Position numbers and translations under genes: made by a program
The notes under the pieces: model-generated
Database searches by the model: none
What the model was told of the DNA's origin: nothing
What the model saw: only the letters and a program-made list of their open reading frames with translations
Part shown: piece after piece, positions 14,353-16,861 of the stretch
Position numbering within the stretch: the first letter of the stretch is position 1
Layout of the letters: the number at the start of each line of letters is the position of its first letter
Source: B46-G9 sp964581175
GTDB lineage: Bacteria; Desulfobacterota; DSM-4660; Desulfatiglandales; Desulfatiglandaceae
Direction: 5' to 3'
Length of the DNA stretch: 16,861 nucleotides
NCBI GenBank assembly: GCA_964581175.1
Contig: CAZONI010000077.1
Span: 1-16,861, forward strand

Positions 14353-15783
14353 ATGGAATCCTTGATTGTCGTTACAAAAGAAAAGCAGGCGTTTGATGTG
14401 ATCCATGCGGCCCTGGGTTCTGATTATGCTGTCAGGATGGTTTCCACCCGAGACAACGCTTTGAAGAGGCTTCGGGAAGAGCATTATGCCTTTCTCTTTA
14501 TAGACACAGAGTTGCTCCGTGAACCGGAGTCGAAAGAGGAATCTAAAATAGAATTGCAGCCCATATGGAGCCTTGCTCCCAGCACTGAGATCATTGTCAT
14601 GGCATCGAAGGAGTCCATCAGAGACGCAGTGAGGGCCGTGAAAGCAGGAGCGGCCGACTATATTTCATACCCCATTGATCCTGCCGAAGTGAAACTCGCG
14701 GTCCAAAGTACCCGAGAATATCTGGCCATAAGATCCGAACTTCGCTATTTGCGGGATCAATTCTGGCAATCCGATGCCCTGGAAATCGTTCAGACCCAGA
14801 GTCCTGAAATGAAGGCGGTGTACGAAAAAGTTCGAAAGGTTGCCTCTACGCGGACGACTGTCCTGCTCAGGGGCGAGACGGGATCGGGAAAAGGAGTTCT
14901 GGCTGGCGTAATTCATCGCCACAGCAATCGAAGGGACAATCAGTTTATCAGCGTCCATTGCGGTTCGATTTCTGACACGCTTCTGGAGAGCGAGCTTTTC
15001 GGACACGAAAAGGGGGCCTTCACAGGTGCGATAAGGAGAAAGCTTGGAAAGTTCGAGATCGCCCATGGGGGCACAATATTTTTGGATGAGATCGGAACGC
15101 TGACACCCTCTGCCCAGCTGAAATTCCTCCAGGTACTTCAGGACAGAATCTTTCAGAGAGTCGGGGGTGAGAAGACTATTGAGGTGGATGTGCGGGTCAT
15201 CTCCGCCACCAACGAGGATCTGGAAAAAGCATGCGACGAGGGCCGGTTCCGAAAGGACCTCTACTACAGGCTCAATGTCTTTCCCATTGAGATTCCGCCC
15301 CTGCGGGAGAGAGCTGGAGATATACCCCATCTTGCAGATCTGTTTCTCAAGAGACTGGAAAGAGAGGGCCACAAGAACATTCACAGCATAGCATCCGATG
15401 TCATCGAGTCTTTTAAGAAGTATCCCTGGCCGGGAAATATCCGGGAACTTGAAAACATCATAGAGCGGGCGTACGTGCTGGGCTCCGAGCCCGTTCTCAC
15501 CAGAAACAGCTTTCCGAACGAACTCTTCTACTCAGACGATGCGGTTGCAGTCGTGCCGGTGAATTCCTCCCATTCGCTTGCAGAGGTGAGGCACAAGGCC
15601 GTTGAAATAGCAGAAAGTTCCTACCTCAGGGAAATCCTCTCTCAGCACCAAGGGAAACTGAAAGATGCCGCAAAGACTGCGGGGATTACAACACGGCAGC
15701 TTCACAAGCTGCTGGCAAAATACGGCCTCCGAAAAGAAGAATTCAAAGCTCCAGCAGCGCCATCGAGGAAACAGGAATCCTGA
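14353..15783 (+). CDS. Sigma-54 activator with degenerate receiver domain
   Basis: A 476-residue NtrC-family enhancer-binding protein. Residues 1-125 have a receiver fold, but the acidic pocket after strand 1 is VVTKEKQ instead of an Asp/Glu pair, the conserved Lys near residue 107 is Tyr (YISYPID), and the Thr/Ser position reads VMASKES. D51 (FIDTEL) remains. It is therefore probably controlled without normal phosphorylation. The AAA+ domain is complete: Walker A GETGSGKG (174-181), GAFTGA sigma-54 loop (221-226), Walker B TIFLDEIG (D245/E246), and RFRKDLYYRLNVF with the arginine finger. A Fis-type helix-turn-helix ends the protein (about 433-457, DAAKTAGITTRQLHKLL). GAGGAAA precedes ATG 14353; the in-frame 44-residue upstream extension lacks support. 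A consensus sigma-54 promoter lies 195 bp downstream of its stop. Confidence 0.93.
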   Translation: MESLIVVTKEKQAFDVIHAALGSDYAVRMVSTRDNALKRLREEHYAFLFIDTELLREPESKEESKIELQPIWSLAPSTEIIVMASKESIRDAVRAVKAGAADYISYPIDPAEVKLAVQSTREYLAIRSELRYLRDQFWQSDALEIVQTQSPEMKAVYEKVRKVASTRTTVLLRGETGSGKGVLAGVIHRHSNRRDNQFISVHCGSISDTLLESELFGHEKGAFTGAIRRKLGKFEIAHGGTIFLDEIGTLTPSAQLKFLQVLQDRIFQRVGGEKTIEVDVRVISATNEDLEKACDEGRFRKDLYYRLNVFPIEIPPLRERAGDIPHLADLFLKRLEREGHKNIHSIASDVIESFKKYPWPGNIRELENIIERAYVLGSEPVLTRNSFPNELFYSDDAVAVVPVNSSHSLAEVRHKAVEIAESSYLREILSQHQGKLKDAAKTAGITTRQLHKLLAKYGLRKEEFKAPAAPSRKQES

Positions 15784-16128
15784 GTTCACGTTGTCTAAAT
15801 AGCGGAACCCTCAGTTCTTCCCCTCTCAATTTTCAAATAATTTAGAAAACTTAAAGCTATTTTTTTATTTTCCAATCTCCTCATGGGCTGCGATTCTCAT
15901 CCTCGCTTTAGAACCGCTAATTCCTACGCCCGAAAACCCGTGAAAAATTACTTATGATAAGTCAAATACTTACATATTGGCACGACAATTGCTCATATCT
16001 TGATGCAGATAGAGAGTGGAGCGAAGGGGATGCGGCTACGGCTCCATTGGCCTGGGCGGAATGCCCATCCTCTCTGAGGGCTGGCCCGGCAGTGCACATT
16101 CATCATGACAGGAACAGGAAGAACTCCT
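15784..16128 (+). other. Regulatory intergenic region upstream of small protein
   Basis: An AT-rich stretch (about 15820-15870, with a run of seven T) follows the activator stop and may hold its transcription end, though no strong hairpin is visible. Next come the sigma-54 promoter at 15978-15993 and a leader of about 125 nt with a small hairpin, TGGGC/GCCCA (16053-16067). No supported gene lies here; a short open frame starting at 15954 spans the promoter and is rejected. Confidence 0.55.
15978..15993 (+). promoter_or_regulatory. Sigma-54 (-24/-12) promoter, consensus match
   Basis: TGGCAC-N5-TTGCT matches the sigma-54 consensus (TGGCAC-N5-TTGCW) at every defined position, with GG at 15979-15980 and GC at 15991-15992. 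Transcription should start near 16004, about 125 nt before the small gene at 16129. The neighbouring sigma-54 activator is the obvious candidate regulator. An upstream activator site should lie about 100-200 bp before it (15780-15880), but I cannot define one with confidence. Confidence 0.85.
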
Positions 16129-16428
16129 ATGAATGAAAAACACATCACGGACAGTAAAAGTTCAGTGACCATCCGCGGACTGGTGATTCCCTCTGCGTGG
16201 GACGAAAACGGCAAAGTGACGGGAGTTCACATCTCGACCTATGATGAAAAACAGTACTTCGTCGAAAGCAATGAGCATTTGGATGAGCTGCTCCAGCTGG
16301 TCGGCCAGGAGACGGTGATAAATGGTGAAGTCAGGCATGAAGGACGGAAAAATCTCCTCAAAGTGCACCATCCCCCTGTGAATGCAGGCAGAACCAGGTC
16401 GCTTCAAAAAGAGGATGGAGCGAGGTAA
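16129..16428 (+). CDS. Small conserved-looking protein under sigma-54 control, OB-like
   Basis: A 99-residue soluble protein with a run of predicted beta strands: SSVTIRGLVIPSAWDENG, VTGVHISTYDEKQYFVE, a helix with EHLDELLQLVG, then ETVINGEVRHEGRKNLLKVHH. Alternating short strands and the G-V-x-G strand turns look like a small barrel of OB type, but this is a pattern impression only and no named family is claimed. The last 15 residues (AGRTRSLQKEDGAR) look like a disordered basic tail. ATG 16129 follows AGGAAGA; an in-frame ATG at 16105 lacks a site. It is the first gene after the sigma-54 promoter at 15978-15993, so its expression is probably dependent on an enhancer-binding protein, most likely the one encoded just upstream. 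Confidence 0.75.
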   Translation: MNEKHITDSKSSVTIRGLVIPSAWDENGKVTGVHISTYDEKQYFVESNEHLDELLQLVGQETVINGEVRHEGRKNLLKVHHPPVNAGRTRSLQKEDGAR

Positions 16429-16447
16429 TCAAGAGGCTTTTGAATAT

Positions 16448-16513
16448 CGATACGTCGCAAGGAGGAGCGAGCGAAGGCAACGCAGCAGATGATGCCTTAT
16501 TGGTGGATCAGGG
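16448..16513 (-). repeat. Dispersed repeat, copy 3 (inverted)
   Basis: The reverse complement matches 13946-14011 at 60 of 66 positions, and its start matches 6266-6289. It begins about 20 bp after the small sigma-54-controlled gene and ends just beyond the 3' end of the 52-codon minus-strand ORF, so it lies between two converging genes. Confidence 0.85.
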
Positions 16514-16522
16514 ACGTGCGGA

Positions 16523-16681
16523 TCATCTTTTTCTGGCCGTGACGAGGGTGGCAGTGCCCAGCGTAAGACGTTCCGCATGAATATGGGAAAAGGCATTCCT
16601 TTTCAGAATGCTTTTCAGCTCGGGCACGATCCCGGCGCCCGCAATGGCCACCCTCGACTCCTGTGCTACTTTTCTCCGCAT
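16523..16681 (-). CDS. Possible 52-residue small protein, unknown function
   Basis: A short minus-strand frame beginning MRRKVAQESRVAIAGAGIVP and ending TLVTARKR. Composition is protein-like, with an Ala/Gly/Val segment followed by ELKSILKRNAF, but I recognise no family. An in-frame TGA lies 12 codons upstream, so ATG 16681 is the only usual start. GAGGAGAGAG lies about 11 bp before it, a little far. It follows the partial response regulator by about 100 bp on the same strand. It could be a real small gene, or the remains of a longer one. Confidence 0.4.
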   Translation of the reverse strand: MRRKVAQESRVAIAGAGIVPELKSILKRNAFSHIHAERLTLGTATLVTARKR

Positions 16682-16782
16682 GGGACCGGATACTCTCTCC
16701 TCAGTACAGGTTTTTCACAAATGTCGGGTGCAACTTACGAAGTACGGAACAGGGCCTATTTTCTTCGATATGGGAGAAATCC

Positions 16783-16861
16783 CTAGAGCTTGATGAGGTT
16801 CCTTCTGAGGGCGATCTTGGTCAGGTCGGAAACGGACCTCGCATTCAGCTTCTCCATGATA
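16783..16861 (-). CDS. Response regulator, LuxR/NarL-type, C-terminal end (partial)
   Basis: The last 25 residues and the TAG stop are inside the window; the rest lies beyond the right edge. The sequence IMEKLNARSVSDLTKIALR matches the final helix of a LuxR/NarL/FixJ-type helix-turn-helix, where HRxxIMxKL and SVxxLxxxA are typical of two-component regulators. A receiver domain is expected upstream but cannot be seen. It is a possible partner for the HisKA_3 kinase at 7125-8582 by family habits only, as they are 8 kb apart. Confidence 0.8.
   Translation of the reverse strand, partial: IMEKLNARSVSDLTKIALRRNLIKL

Noticed and set aside
15954..16136. Plus-strand 60-codon open frame
   Set aside because: It spans the sigma-54 promoter and has no ribosome binding site or motif.

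Overview
The window looks like part of a chromosome from a Desulfobacterota-type bacterium (formerly Deltaproteobacteria: sulfate reducers, syntrophs and relatives). This is inferred from gene content, not from a marker gene. The pointers are many multidomain histidine kinases, a sigma-54 activator next to a consensus -24/-12 promoter, a TauE plus DUF1634-type membrane pair, a cysteine-rich PAS kinase, a REP-type transposase remnant and dispersed intergenic repeats. No rRNA, tRNA, CRISPR array or complete mobile element was seen.

Layout. 1-1140 is a decayed edge: a cut-off adenine-deaminase-like start (minus strand), a GC-rich hairpin repeat and a truncated REP-associated transposase. 1144-1783 is a complete mazEF-type toxin-antitoxin operon with its own sigma-70 promoter. 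1853-4091 is a three-gene operon: tandem-GAF sensor, TauE/SafE anion exporter, small DUF1634-like membrane protein. 4320-4910 is a thioredoxin-2-like protein with two zinc-ribbon units instead of one. It converges on a minus-strand PAS histidine kinase (4982-6112) carrying a five-cysteine cluster. 6417-7109 is a phosphoribosyltransferase-fold protein.

7125-10808 (minus) is a signalling operon: membrane CHASE-type histidine kinase, single-domain Rcp1-like response regulator, and a hybrid REC-PAS-HisKA_3 kinase. A 24-bp tandem duplication has copied the ribosome binding site and start codon of the middle gene. 10881-11721 (minus) is nth (endonuclease III), whose FeS loop has His in place of one Cys, with a 60-residue four-cysteine protein overlapping its 3' end. 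A 71-residue acidic orphan, a DUF1003 membrane protein and a PmtA-like methyltransferase follow, all on the minus strand.

14353-15783 (plus) is a sigma-54 activator whose receiver domain has lost most of its phosphorylation residues. Just downstream, at 15978-15993, is a consensus sigma-54 promoter that would drive a small conserved-looking protein (16129-16428). The right edge holds a 52-codon unlisted minus-strand ORF and the last 25 residues of a LuxR/NarL-type response regulator. The most interesting unit is this pseudo-receiver activator, sigma-54 promoter and small-protein arrangement. The dispersed repeat (three copies), the duplicated start region and the unusual cysteine proteins come next.
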